A DNA stretch of 19,978 nucleotides from Alistipes sp. (GCA_017380955.1 JAFOCZ010000040.1:1-19978), one strand, 5' to 3'. Shown: positions 1 to 7,886, numbered from the stretch's first letter. Numbers and translations are program-made. Notes: generated by a model from the sequence alone, not told the origin.

Positions 1-2
1 AA

Positions 3-116
3 ATCATTGCGCTTTCTCACAGGTTTGGCGATGCGACATTTTTGCTCGACCACAACCAAACCAGAGTACGAAAATCGGGCTGTCCTGGCACACAGAGGCT
101 TACAGGAACAACCTGA
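3..116 (+). CDS. Possible 3' end of an upstream gene (partial)
   Basis: Reading frame 3 is open from the window edge to a TGA at 114-116, giving about 37 residues that end in the sequence TQRLTGTT. The stop lies about a dozen bases before a strong intrinsic terminator, the usual arrangement for the last gene of a transcription unit. The other two plus frames are also open here, but they run straight through the terminator hairpin, which makes them less likely. I do not recognise the protein family from so short a tail. The stretch could instead be the 3' end of a non-coding RNA. Confidence 0.3.
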   Translation: MIALSHRFGDATFLLDHNQTRVRKSGCPGTQRLTGTT

Positions 117-126
117 GGGGGTACAG

Positions 127-157
127 AAGCGGAAATCGAAAGGTTTCCGCTTTTTTT
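127..157 (+). terminator. Rho-independent terminator
   Basis: A 7-bp GC-rich stem (GCGGAAA at 129-135, TTTCCGC at 144-150) is followed at once by seven T residues (151-157) and more T-rich sequence. This is a canonical intrinsic terminator on the plus strand. It closes whatever unit enters the window from the left. Confidence 0.85.
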
Positions 158-186
158 GTTTTTCTACCGCTTATAATCGTCAGAGT

Positions 187-218
187 TTTGGTATTGACGA
201 GGAAATTACATACTTTTG
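187..218 (+). promoter_or_regulatory. Bacteroidota-type promoter for the TPR-HTH gene
   Basis: TTTG at 187-190 is the -33 element and TACTTTTG at 211-218 is the -7 element (consensus TAnnTTTG). The spacing is exactly 20 nt, an excellent match to the primary sigma factor promoter of this phylum. Transcription should start near 223-227, leaving a leader of about 230 nt before the ATG at 458. Confidence 0.75.
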
Positions 219-283
219 TATTATAATGCGAAATATTGCAAGTGTGACAACGAAGCGCAGGGGTATCTGCGATGTGCGAGCGT

Positions 284-421
284 GCTTCTTCGTGTGTGTA
301 TGTGCGTGAACTTGTACGTGTTTGCGTGTAAACTTGAACTTGTTTGTGTGCGAATGTGCGTGTGAGAGCCCATATGTGTACGTGTTAGTGCGTGTGTGAA
401 TATGTATAAATACGTGTGAGG
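284..421 (+). other. TG-rich 5' leader with alternating purine-pyrimidine runs
   Basis: Between the promoter and the coding region lies about 135 nt made mostly of GTGTGTATGTGCGTG-like and ACGTGT-like stretches, almost free of C on the plus strand. It has no open frame with convincing coding character. The composition is unlike the neighbouring genes. It would make an unusually long untranslated leader with little stable secondary structure, and alternating purine-pyrimidine DNA can adopt the Z form. Confidence 0.5.
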
Positions 422-457
422 CGGAGGGTCTGCTTGCGGAAAAATTAAGAAAAGAGT

Positions 458-2413
458 ATGAATTTGTTTGGTTGGAGCAAAAAGGTGATATGCCTTGTGG
501 CGTTTATGTTGGTCGGGTATGCCGGTTATGCTAACGAGGAGTTGTTTAAGCAGGCGCGTGGTGCGCTGCGTAGTGGTGAGTATGACGAGGCTATAGTGGC
601 GTTTAAGAGTATCCTTGCAGAGCCTTTGTGCAGCGAGGAACTCGATGATCATCAGTTCTTTATCTATACCGAGGCGCTGGTGCAGTTGATGAACACCTTT
701 CAGAGTATGGGAGAGCCAGAGGCCTGCATATCGGCATTGGAGGAGGTATACGAAGCATCGCCACTGATTCAGAATGAGTGTTTGCGAGACTACTACTCCG
801 TATTGGGTTATGCACTATCGCGCACCGAGGGTATGAGCGAGGCTGAGGAGGCTATGCGCAATGCGCTGGCGTTACCTCTGCATCGTGCTACTCCCGAGCG
901 TTATTTCCGCGACTACGCCTATGCCGCGGCGGTATTCTACAGCAATCCCGACTGTCAGAAGGAGGTTATCGGTTGGTGTGAGGAGGCGCTGCAGCAGGCA
1001 TTGCTATGCAAGAACACCTCGGGAGCGCAGTGGGTGAAGGCGATGCTCGGAGCGTTGTACAAGAAGAACGGACTCCTAAATAATGCTTTGGAGTTGTTTC
1101 AGCAGAGTAAGGTGGAGGCGCAGATGCTTGGCGATGATTTGGGTGTCATCAATAGTCTTCACGCCCTTACGGATCTATTCCTCTATTGGGATATCCCCGA
1201 GTACGCAAATCTCTACGCCTCGGAGGCTGTGCGTGTGGAGCAGCAGATGACGGCCGAAAACCCTATGGTATCGGCGCAGACATATGTAAATAAGAGCAGG
1301 GTTTTGTACGAACTCGGCGAGGTGGATTCCGTGGCGTTGTATGCCGAACGAGCACGCGAACTATGCCGTGCTTTGCCATATAATAGTGGTATGGTGGATG
1401 TGGATCTCTTGCTCGGCAGCATTATGTGCGAGGGTGGCGCCACAGTTATTGATGGTATTCAGGAGTTGGAGCAGGTGACTGTGCAGGGTACTACTGCTAA
1501 CCGCGCTAAGGCCTATCATCGCTTAGCGCAGACATACCTGAGCCGTAGGGATAGTCGTAATGCGAATGTGATGTTGGATAGCCTATATACATTGCTAACT
1601 GCCAGTGACTTACCGCTGAATATAAACCTCGAATATGAGCCTATTTTCGACCACTATATGCGTCAACACAACTACGCTCGTGTAGAGGACTACGTGGCAC
1701 TTATGCTCCGAGAGCAGCAGGCATTCAAGGCTAAGAAGTTAAACTTCAACCTTGTGGAGAGCATCGTCGACCTTCATATGGAGCAGGAGCGCCAGGAGCA
1801 GAAGATTGCAGAACTCAAGGCTGCCAACCAGCGCCTGTGGCTCTTGATTGCCATTACCATCTCAATGGTCATCGCCCTTGTCGTTATCGTTCTGCTCTTC
1901 TACCAAAAGCGCCGCTACACAATGCAGTTGCGCAGGGCCGATGAGAGGTTTGCTATGCTGGCTAAGGAGTTGGCCGAGGCGAATATCGAGAAGGAGAAGA
2001 TATCGCAGGACTTCAAGGAGTTCTTACACGATAGTGACAATAGACAGGAGATGGAGACCCTCACGCCGTTTATCCTCAGAGATAGTGGCGAGACAAAGTT
2101 CCGCCAGTGCTTTGAGATGCTCTACCCGCTGTTCCTGTACCGTCTGCGCGAGCGAGTGCCATCCATCACACGCCGTGAGGAACTTCTCTCTATGCTTATC
2201 GTCCTCAAGCAGGGTAATAAGGAGATTGCTGAACTTCTGGCCATTGCCCCACGTAGTGTGCTGATGCTTCGTCACCGCTTCCGCCAGAAGATTGGTATGA
2301 CCACGGAGTCACCACTGGAGAACTTCATCGACGAGATATTGGGTGAGGGTGGCTATACAAGCGTTGCGACAGGTACTGTGGAGGATACATCAGAAGAGGC
2401 CGCTCAGTCGTAG
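458..2413 (+). CDS. TPR-repeat transmembrane protein with C-terminal HTH, putative membrane-anchored regulator
   Basis: This 651-residue protein appears to span the inner membrane. Residues 1-25 form a signal peptide or anchor (hydrophobic stretch VICLVAFMLVGYAGYA). Residues about 26-430 are helical and TPR-like, with repeats such as ARGALRSGEYDEAIVAFKSI, and should lie in the periplasm. A short coiled coil (about 430-456) leads into one strong transmembrane helix at about 459-482. A second charged coiled coil follows on the cytoplasmic side. Residues about 571-615 (REELLSMLIVLKQGNKEIAELLAIAPRSV and following) resemble a LuxR/GerE-type helix-turn-helix, including the GNKEIAELL core. TPR-TM-HTH proteins are common in Bacteroidota and are generally regarded as one-component transcription regulators; the ligand and targets cannot be read here. 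There is no kinase or receiver domain. It stands alone with its own promoter, and no clear terminator follows it. Confidence 0.8.
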   Translation: MNLFGWSKKVICLVAFMLVGYAGYANEELFKQARGALRSGEYDEAIVAFKSILAEPLCSEELDDHQFFIYTEALVQLMNTFQSMGEPEACISALEEVYEASPLIQNECLRDYYSVLGYALSRTEGMSEAEEAMRNALALPLHRATPERYFRDYAYAAAVFYSNPDCQKEVIGWCEEALQQALLCKNTSGAQWVKAMLGALYKKNGLLNNALELFQQSKVEAQMLGDDLGVINSLHALTDLFLYWDIPEYANLYASEAVRVEQQMTAENPMVSAQTYVNKSRVLYELGEVDSVALYAERARELCRALPYNSGMVDVDLLLGSIMCEGGATVIDGIQELEQVTVQGTTANRAKAYHRLAQTYLSRRDSRNANVMLDSLYTLLTASDLPLNINLEYEPIFDHYMRQHNYARVEDYVALMLREQQAFKAKKLNFNLVESIVDLHMEQERQEQKIAELKAANQRLWLLIAITISMVIALVVIVLLFYQKRRYTMQLRRADERFAMLAKELAEANIEKEKISQDFKEFLHDSDNRQEMETLTPFILRDSGETKFRQCFEMLYPLFLYRLRERVPSITRREELLSMLIVLKQGNKEIAELLAIAPRSVLMLRHRFRQKIGMTTESPLENFIDEILGEGGYTSVATGTVEDTSEEAAQS

Positions 2414-2498
2414 GTTGCCCACCACGATGGCGTATCTCCCTAAATTTTTGCAACAAACAAATAATGAAATAAAATTCCCACTATAAAAAGTTTTTATC

Positions 2499-2506
2499 TA
2501 TTTTTG
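2499..2506 (+). promoter_or_regulatory. Probable -7 element for the uracil permease
   Basis: TATTTTTG fits TAnnTTTG and lies in an AT-rich gap just before the permease reading frame. No good TTTG element sits 19-21 nt upstream, so this is only a partial promoter match. The implied leader to the TTG codon at 2531 is very short, under 25 nt. Confidence 0.4.
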
Positions 2507-2530
2507 TATCATACTTTAAAAGTTTAGCAG

Positions 2531-3723
2531 TTGAAAAACAGTAATAATCTCAGTCTCGTTCAAAAAACCGTTGTCGGAGCACAGTTTTTGTTTGTGGTTT
2601 CGGAGCAACAGTGTTAGTTCCGCTTTTGGTGGGTATGGATCCCTCGGTGGCGCTCTTAACAGCGGGTGTGGGTACGCTCATCTTCCACCTTATTACCAAG
2701 GGCAAAGTCCCCGTATTCCTCGGTAGTAGTTTTGCCTTTATCGCTCCAATTATCAAAGCGTCGGAACTCTACGGACTCCCCGGAGCATTGTCAGGTTTGG
2801 TCGCCGTGGGAGCGGTATATGGCGTTATGAGTATGATTATCCGTCTGCGTGGTATAGGCTTTATCACACGTCTGTTCCCTCCTGTTGTGGTAGGCCCTGT
2901 GATTATGCTTATCGGTTTGTCGTTGGCTGGTACGGGAGTTGATATGGCAAAGAGCAACTGGCCGTTGGCTCTTACGGCGCTCTTGACAACTGTTGCAGTG
3001 TCGCTCTTCGGCAAGGGATTGTTGCGCTTGATTCCTATCTTTGCAGGTATTGTGGTGGGATATATCGTATCTATCTGCTTTGGAATGATTGACTTCCAGA
3101 GTGTTGTCGATGCACCTTGGTTTGCTCTGCCAGCCTTTGTGCGTCCCGAGATGTGCTGGGAGGCTATTATCTTTATGGCTCCTGTTGCTATTGCACCGGT
3201 TATCGAGCATATCGGCGACATCTACGCTATTCAGGAGGTTACGGGTAAGGACTATGTCTCTGACCCAGGTTTGCACCGCACGATGCTTGGCGATGGCGTG
3301 GCCTGTATGGTGGCATCATTCATCGGTGGCCCTCCTGTAACCACATACTCTGAGGTTACAGGTGCTGTGTCGCTTACGAAGATTGCAGACCCTTCGGTGA
3401 TTCGCATTGCAGCCATCTTCGGTATCTTGTTCTCGGTATTGGGTAAGGTGAGTGCACTTCTTAAGACCATCCCCGAGGCTGTCTTGGGTGGTATTATGCT
3501 GCTTCTCTTCGGAACTATCGCATCGGTGGGTATCAATAGTTTGGTGAAGAATAAGGTGGATCTTGGCGATACTCGCAATTTGGTTATTGCGTCGCTCATC
3601 CTTACCTTCGGTATCGGTGGTGCTGAGATGACTTGTGGAAATATCACCATCGGTGGTATTGGTCTTGCGGCTTTGGTGGGTGTATTCCTTAACTTGGTTA
3701 TTCCTCGCAAGAAGACCAATTAA
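2531..3723 (+). CDS. uraA: Uracil permease (NCS2 family), frameshifted near the N-terminus
   Basis: This encodes a uracil/proton symporter of the nucleobase-cation symporter-2 family, a multi-helix inner-membrane protein. The intact frame begins at 2611 (GTG) and gives 370 residues. It carries the family marks GSSFAFIAPI, the substrate-site region PVAIAPVIEHIGDIYAI and the segment GGPPVTTYSEVTGAVSLT. The N-terminus is missing from that frame. In the preceding frame, from a TTG at 2531, the codons read LKNSNNLSLVQKTVVGAQ then FLFV, which is the expected start of the family. The two frames join perfectly at FV(V)FGATVLVP if one base is restored near 2597-2599. A single-base deletion there splits the gene, so the product would lose its first helix, or the gene is a recent pseudogene, or this is a read error. 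It converges on upp, its functional partner in uracil salvage. Confidence 0.88.
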
Positions 3724-3743
3724 TTTTTATATGTATAAAGAAT

Positions 3744-3773
3744 GAGGGTCTGTCTAACATTAGACAGACCCTC
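3744..3773. terminator. Perfect inverted repeat, probable bidirectional terminator
   Basis: Arms of 14 bp (3744-3757 and 3760-3773) pair without mismatch around a 2-nt centre, so effectively a 13-bp stem with a 4-nt loop. It starts 20 nt after the permease stop, in the gap where the permease and upp converge. The flanking T runs are weak, so its role as a terminator rests on position and stem strength. Confidence 0.65.
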
Positions 3774-3814
3774 TGCTCTTAGAAGTCGTTTAACAAGAGT
3801 TAGTTTTAGGCGCA

Positions 3815-3998
3815 CGAAGATCGAAAAAACGGAGTTTACTCGGCGTAAATGAGCATATTGAGGACAAGTGCATTTGTTGAGAGAATAGTGCAGATACAAC
3901 GCTCGGCGAAATTTGAGACGATGGGCTGTACTTTGGCGTACTGCCCATTGGCGAAATATTTCGTTAGCGGCAGTAGGTGCGCTATTATCTCAGCAAAG
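3815..3998. repeat. Diverged intergenic repeat, copy A
   Basis: This gene-free stretch between the permease and upp shares an ordered series of matches with 11959-12115. The shared blocks are CGAAGAT; ATACAACGCTCGGCGAAA against ATGCAACGCTAGGCAAAA; the hairpin GGGCTGTAC..GTACTGCCC (3923-3946); and GTTAGCGGCAG followed by a degenerate second stem. Block order and approximate spacing are conserved, so this is one repeat family and not chance. No protein frame is conserved between the copies. A perfect palindrome (CGAAATATTTCG) sits at 3952-3963. Confidence 0.55.
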
Positions 3999-4031
3999 AC
4001 GCCAAAATAACCTTGTTAGGCGGCTTCTATC

Positions 4032-4655
4032 TTATCGAGTACCAAAGATACGATCTCCTGCATCACCCAAACCTGGCAAGATGTAGTTCTTGTCGTTAAG
4101 GTCGTTGTCCAACGATGCGAGGTAGATGTCTACATCTGGATGCTTCTCCTGAACAGCCTTAACACCCTGTGGCGATGCAACGAGGCACATAAGACGGATA
4201 CTCTTGTAACCATCATCCTTTAGTCGCTTGATAGCATCACACGCGCTACCTCCTGTTGCCAACATAGGGTCGGTGAGGATCACGAGACGCTCCTTGTCTG
4301 CTGGCATCTTGTAGTAGTAGAATACAGGCTGGCAGGTCACCTCATCGCGATACATACCGATATGTCCGATACGTGCCGATGGCATCAACTGTGTCAAGCC
4401 CTCAACCATACCGAGACCTGCGCGGAGGATAGGTGCTATGACAACCTTCTTTCCCGAGATCTTTGGGGCATTCATCTTCATAAGCGGAGTCTCAATCTCC
4501 TCGTATGTAAGTGGGAAATCGCGCGTAACTTCATAACCCATAAACATTGCAATCTCGCGAAGCAAGTCGCGGAACTTCATTGTTGAGGTCTCCTTATTAC
4601 GCATAATGCTGAGTTTGTGCTGCACCAAAGGGTGATCAATAATGTGTAAAGCCAT
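4032..4655 (-). CDS. upp: Uracil phosphoribosyltransferase
   Basis: The enzyme joins uracil to PRPP to make UMP in the cytoplasm, the key step of uracil salvage. The 207-residue length is normal for the family. Visible marks are the PRPP-binding loop LTDPMLATGGSACD (residues 128-140), the region APILRAGLGMVEG (74-86) and the C-terminal uracil-binding segment YILPGLGDAGDRIFGT (191-206). The ATG at 4653-4655 is chosen because MALHIIDHPLVQHKLSIMRN is the expected family start. Upp traps uracil imported by the NCS2 permease encoded convergently next door. A promoter-like TATATTTG lies about 35 nt upstream. The gene seems complete and monocistronic. Confidence 0.97.
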   Translation of the reverse strand: MALHIIDHPLVQHKLSIMRNKETSTMKFRDLLREIAMFMGYEVTRDFPLTYEEIETPLMKMNAPKISGKKVVIAPILRAGLGMVEGLTQLMPSARIGHIGMYRDEVTCQPVFYYYKMPADKERLVILTDPMLATGGSACDAIKRLKDDGYKSIRLMCLVASPQGVKAVQEKHPDVDIYLASLDNDLNDKNYILPGLGDAGDRIFGTR

Positions 4656-4689
4656 AGAATGGTATGTTTTAAGAGTTTGTTCTTAGTGC

Positions 4690-4697
4690 AAATATAA
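4690..4697 (-). promoter_or_regulatory. -7 element for upp
   Basis: Read on the minus strand this is TATATTTG, a full match to TAnnTTTG, placed about 35 nt before the upp ATG in an AT-rich stretch. No TTTG element is visible at the usual 19-21 nt spacing, so the promoter is supported by the -7 box and its position only. Confidence 0.5.
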
Positions 4698-4835
4698 CTA
4701 AGAATTTCCGAAAAATAGCGTGTAAAGTCAAAATAATATTCTGCTGCCTGTGCATTAACCCCCAATCAGTAGACTCTTTACTCAAGTGGGTGATGTAAAT
4801 GGTACTCGTAGTGGTGTAGTTGCCTTATGGTATAT

Positions 4836-4878
4836 AACAACTATCGGCAGTCACTTTGCAGTGGCTGCCGATGTTGTT
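4836..4878. other. Long stem-loop in the gap before the AlbA_2 gene
   Basis: The arms 4836-4855 and 4860-4878 pair over about 18 bp with one wobble and one bulged base (core ATCGGCAGTCACT against AGTGGCTGCCGAT). The loop is 4 nt. The stem lies between the divergent upp and AlbA_2 genes. It is followed by only a few T residues, so it may be an insulating terminator or a structured element. The rest of the 392-nt gap (4656-5047) holds the two promoter boxes and an operator-like palindrome and no recognisable gene. Confidence 0.5.
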
Positions 4879-4950
4879 TATGTGGCGCGAATAGATGCTG
4901 ATAATTGTTCTTTTTGTGGCGGCGGTGTGGTGCGGTGTTGATATTTTTTG

Positions 4951-4958
4951 TATATTTG
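4951..4958 (+). promoter_or_regulatory. -7 element for the AlbA_2 gene
   Basis: TATATTTG matches TAnnTTTG and precedes the coding start at 5048 by about 90 nt. A convincing -33 element is not seen at 19-21 nt. The predicted start point near 4963-4967 would put the palindromic site at 4978-5002 just downstream, in the early transcribed region. Confidence 0.45.
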
Positions 4959-4977
4959 ATGAGAATTTTTATCCTGT

Positions 4978-5002
4978 GGTGATAGGAAACTGTGATATCA
5001 CC
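4978..5002. promoter_or_regulatory. Operator-like palindrome downstream of the promoter
   Basis: GTGATATCAC at 4992-5001 is a perfect 10-bp palindrome. A further GGTGATA half-site at 4978-4984 forms a second inverted pair with TATCACC at 4996-5002. The cluster of three GTGATA-type half-sites lies about 15 nt after the probable start point of the AlbA_2 gene, a plausible place for repressor binding. No regulator is known for it. Confidence 0.35.
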
Positions 5003-5047
5003 GCTCTTTTACCGTAAACAGCAATTTCTAACTAAAAACTTATTACT

Positions 5048-7867
5048 ATGTCAGAAAACACTACAACGCCACTATGGCTCGATTTGAAAATTGATTACAT
5101 CGACGAAAACTTCAACAAGGTGCTCCACTATATGTATGCGTATAGCACCCGAGAGAAGGATAGTTTTTACGACACAACGCTCAGCCTCTTAGAGGATAGA
5201 ATCAAGGCTCTTATCCAGGAGTTTCACGCCCAGCCTCTGGTGCAGGACGAAACACTATCCAAGGATAAGGAGCATATGCAATTCATCGCTCGTCTCTTGG
5301 GTCTTTACCTCCTTTCGGCGGATAAGAACTCCAAGAACTACAGAACGGCATTTTTGTTATTCGTATACTCATTGTCGGTGCTCGAGCCCAAGAACATTAG
5401 TCTCGACTTTATGAGTAACGCCTTTAGGTTCGTACTCGGAACATTGCCAACAAAGAGCATCCTCGAGTGGTCGGATATCGAGAATTTCTACCCCGACATC
5501 GTGGCGCACAAACTTAATAATGTTATCGCGGCACACGTTGGTTTTGCAAGGGGCGAGAACTTCGTGATGCTCGGAACACTGCAACTGAAGTCCAGGAAAC
5601 TAAGTCTCGCAGCAACGACAAAGACCGATTTCTCGTTGGCAACAGCAGAGTCGTTGTCGGTTATGGATGATATTATCACCATCGTAACAACGAGGGCCGA
5701 TAGACTAAGACAGAGTCAGCAGTCCGATATCGCCGCCATCAAGACCTTTGTCAAGGAGTTTATGGCATCGCAGCAGAGGGTAAGACCGCAGTTGAAGAGT
5801 TATAAGGTGGGTGACATTGTGGAGGTGCGCCTTATCGGCAAGAAGGGTAGACATATGCAGGTGGAGACCGTAGATATGAACTATCAGCAGATTACCGGCG
5901 TTGTTAAGTTCCCTCAGAACTATATGTTCTACAACGAGCAGGACTTCGTGGATGCCATCGACATCAACAACCAGTTCGATGCCGTATACCTCGGCGATGG
6001 AGAGTTTGAGATTATGACTCAGTTTATGGCATACATCAAGGATGATGTTTTTGAGTCGGGTGCTGTGGTGAAGGCTAAGGCTATGATGGTGCAGGATAAC
6101 TTCAACTTTATCGGCTGGGGTACTGAGACAGGTATAAGCCTCTACACTGCGCGTGTCGAGGGTGTGGCATTTGGCGACTGCGCCGAGATAAAAGTGGGAC
6201 AGATGAGTTACCACAAGAATGGTACGCCTAATGGCTGGATTAGCGGTGAGTTCCTGCAACTTATCGACGAGGATGTGAACTACGACGCTGCGAAGCATCA
6301 TAGAGCAAGCAAATTCCCATATGAGGATGAGTCAGATAGCAAGGATGTGAATATCCTCAGCGCCGAGTTTATCAAGGCAATGTATCGTAATCTTGTCTTC
6401 AACCAGCAGCACTGCATCGTAAACCCTTCGGAGGTATACCGCACCATCAGCGTGTGTATGATGCTTGCGACGCTTGTTGGCAAGGAGCGCGATGTTATGT
6501 ATCTTGAGTTCCTGGCAGACTACCTTGAGGGTCTCTTGCACTTTGCCAAGAGCGAGTACAACGAGATTGAGTTGCCCGACTATGCCGCCGAGCAGACCAC
6601 CGAGAGCATCGTGCGTCGTCAGAACATCGTATCTATACTTCAGGCCTACGGCACAAAGGCTAATGCCGAGATTCTTGATAGGATTATCGATGACAACGAG
6701 GATGCCTTCCTTGTGAAACTCGCCATCTTGGTGCAGTCGAGCAACCGTCTGCAGGATGTCATCAACAGTTCTATGCAGAACATCATCAAGCGAGAGATAA
6801 TCTCGCTTTTGGCCGTGGATAGCGATGGCGAGACCGACCTCGAGGAGGAGAATGGTGTCTACCTCGGTATGGAGAATGACAGACAGGAGTTCAAGACCTC
6901 GTTCTTCCACGCCCCACAGAATGCCAAGGAGCAACGCCAGTATGTAAATATCTTCAAGGGTGTCTGCGCGTTCCTCAATACCACTGAGGGTGGTACGTTG
7001 TACATTGGTGTTAACGACCTGGGATATGTTCAGGGTATAGACCACGATATAGAGCATCTCCAGAGCATCACCTACGGCAACTATAAGGGTATGGATGGCT
7101 ATATCCGCTATATCACCGACCAGGCGAAGAAGTATTTCGATATCGACGTTGTGGCAAACATCAAACTGCGCCCTATGTACGACAATAAGGTTGTTGCTAT
7201 GGATATTATGCCATATGAGTTTGGCATCGTGAAGTTCGACGATGTGGCATACCTCCGACTATATGCCGAGTCTGTGGCTATTGGTAAGAGCGCTATAATG
7301 CGTATAGAGAGCCGCAAGAAGATATCTGTTGCCAAGAAGGACTCTAAGGTCGAGGATTTGTCGAGGGCTATCCGTGCGCAGCGCCGTGTGGTGCTCCACA
7401 ACTACCAGTCGTCGAATAGTTGCAAGATTAGTGACCGCCGTGTCGAGGTCTTCGACTTTACTAACAACGGTACCTCTATCTGGTGCTACGACTTGGATAA
7501 GTGTGCTGTGCGCCTCTTCAATATCGCGCGCATCGGATATGTTGAGGTTACCACCACACCGTGGGAGCATAGCGCAGAGCATAAGGCGGGAAATATCGAT
7601 ATCTTCAATATGACGGGCAGTTGCACCTATAACATCTGCCTACGCCTTAACCTCAGGGCTAAGAACTTGCTCCTTGATGAGTACCCACAGGCTAAGGACT
7701 ATCTCACAAAGGAGAGCGAGGACTCGTGGATGTTGTGCACCGATGTCTATAACCTCGCGGGCGTAGGACGTTTCTACATTGGTCTTGCCAACTCCATAGA
7801 GATTGTCGATGCCCCCGCCCTCAAGGAGTACGTCGCGCAGTATTGCGCAGAGTACCTCAAGATGTAG
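5048..7867 (+). CDS. Large protein with OB/S1-like segments and C-terminal AlbA_2 (Schlafen-like) domain
   Basis: This 939-residue protein has no signal peptide or membrane helix and should be cytoplasmic. Residues 1-240 look helical and unfamiliar. Residues about 250-320 (YKVGDIVEVRLIGKKGRHMQV and following) resemble an S1/OB beta-barrel, and residues 335-405 may be a second one. A helical middle follows (about 430-600). Residues 612-700 are a clear AlbA_2 domain: the ExKxS motif at E614, K616 and S618, then CAFLNTTEGGTLYIGVNDLG (centred on 647-657) and a YVQGIDHDIEHL-type continuation. AlbA_2 is the putative nucleic-acid-binding or nuclease fold shared with Schlafen proteins. The last 230 residues are unassigned. 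There is no ATPase motif such as often accompanies AlbA_2 in bacteria. The gene stands alone, with its own promoter and a terminator on its 3' side. A role in RNA or nucleic-acid processing, or in defence, is inference only. Confidence 0.82.
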   Translation: MSENTTTPLWLDLKIDYIDENFNKVLHYMYAYSTREKDSFYDTTLSLLEDRIKALIQEFHAQPLVQDETLSKDKEHMQFIARLLGLYLLSADKNSKNYRTAFLLFVYSLSVLEPKNISLDFMSNAFRFVLGTLPTKSILEWSDIENFYPDIVAHKLNNVIAAHVGFARGENFVMLGTLQLKSRKLSLAATTKTDFSLATAESLSVMDDIITIVTTRADRLRQSQQSDIAAIKTFVKEFMASQQRVRPQLKSYKVGDIVEVRLIGKKGRHMQVETVDMNYQQITGVVKFPQNYMFYNEQDFVDAIDINNQFDAVYLGDGEFEIMTQFMAYIKDDVFESGAVVKAKAMMVQDNFNFIGWGTETGISLYTARVEGVAFGDCAEIKVGQMSYHKNGTPNGWISGEFLQLIDEDVNYDAAKHHRASKFPYEDESDSKDVNILSAEFIKAMYRNLVFNQQHCIVNPSEVYRTISVCMMLATLVGKERDVMYLEFLADYLEGLLHFAKSEYNEIELPDYAAEQTTESIVRRQNIVSILQAYGTKANAEILDRIIDDNEDAFLVKLAILVQSSNRLQDVINSSMQNIIKREIISLLAVDSDGETDLEEENGVYLGMENDRQEFKTSFFHAPQNAKEQRQYVNIFKGVCAFLNTTEGGTLYIGVNDLGYVQGIDHDIEHLQSITYGNYKGMDGYIRYITDQAKKYFDIDVVANIKLRPMYDNKVVAMDIMPYEFGIVKFDDVAYLRLYAESVAIGKSAIMRIESRKKISVAKKDSKVEDLSRAIRAQRRVVLHNYQSSNSCKISDRRVEVFDFTNNGTSIWCYDLDKCAVRLFNIARIGYVEVTTTPWEHSAEHKAGNIDIFNMTGSCTYNICLRLNLRAKNLLLDEYPQAKDYLTKESEDSWMLCTDVYNLAGVGRFYIGLANSIEIVDAPALKEYVAQYCAEYLKM

Positions 7868-7886
7868 GTCTTGTGAGTGATAAATA

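Noticed and set aside
1..126. Possible 3' end of a stable RNA (RNase P, SRP, tmRNA or 6S)
   Set aside because: I looked for the conserved 3' landmarks of these RNAs and found none; a short protein tail before the terminator is slightly better supported, but neither is firm.
221..652. 143-codon minus-strand frame
   Set aside because: It is created by the TG-rich leader read in reverse (Thr/His-rich) and overlaps a well-supported plus-strand gene.
6332..7057. 241-codon minus-strand frame
   Set aside because: It is the antisense shadow of the AlbA_2 gene, whose own frame has clear domain motifs and runs uninterrupted for 939 codons.
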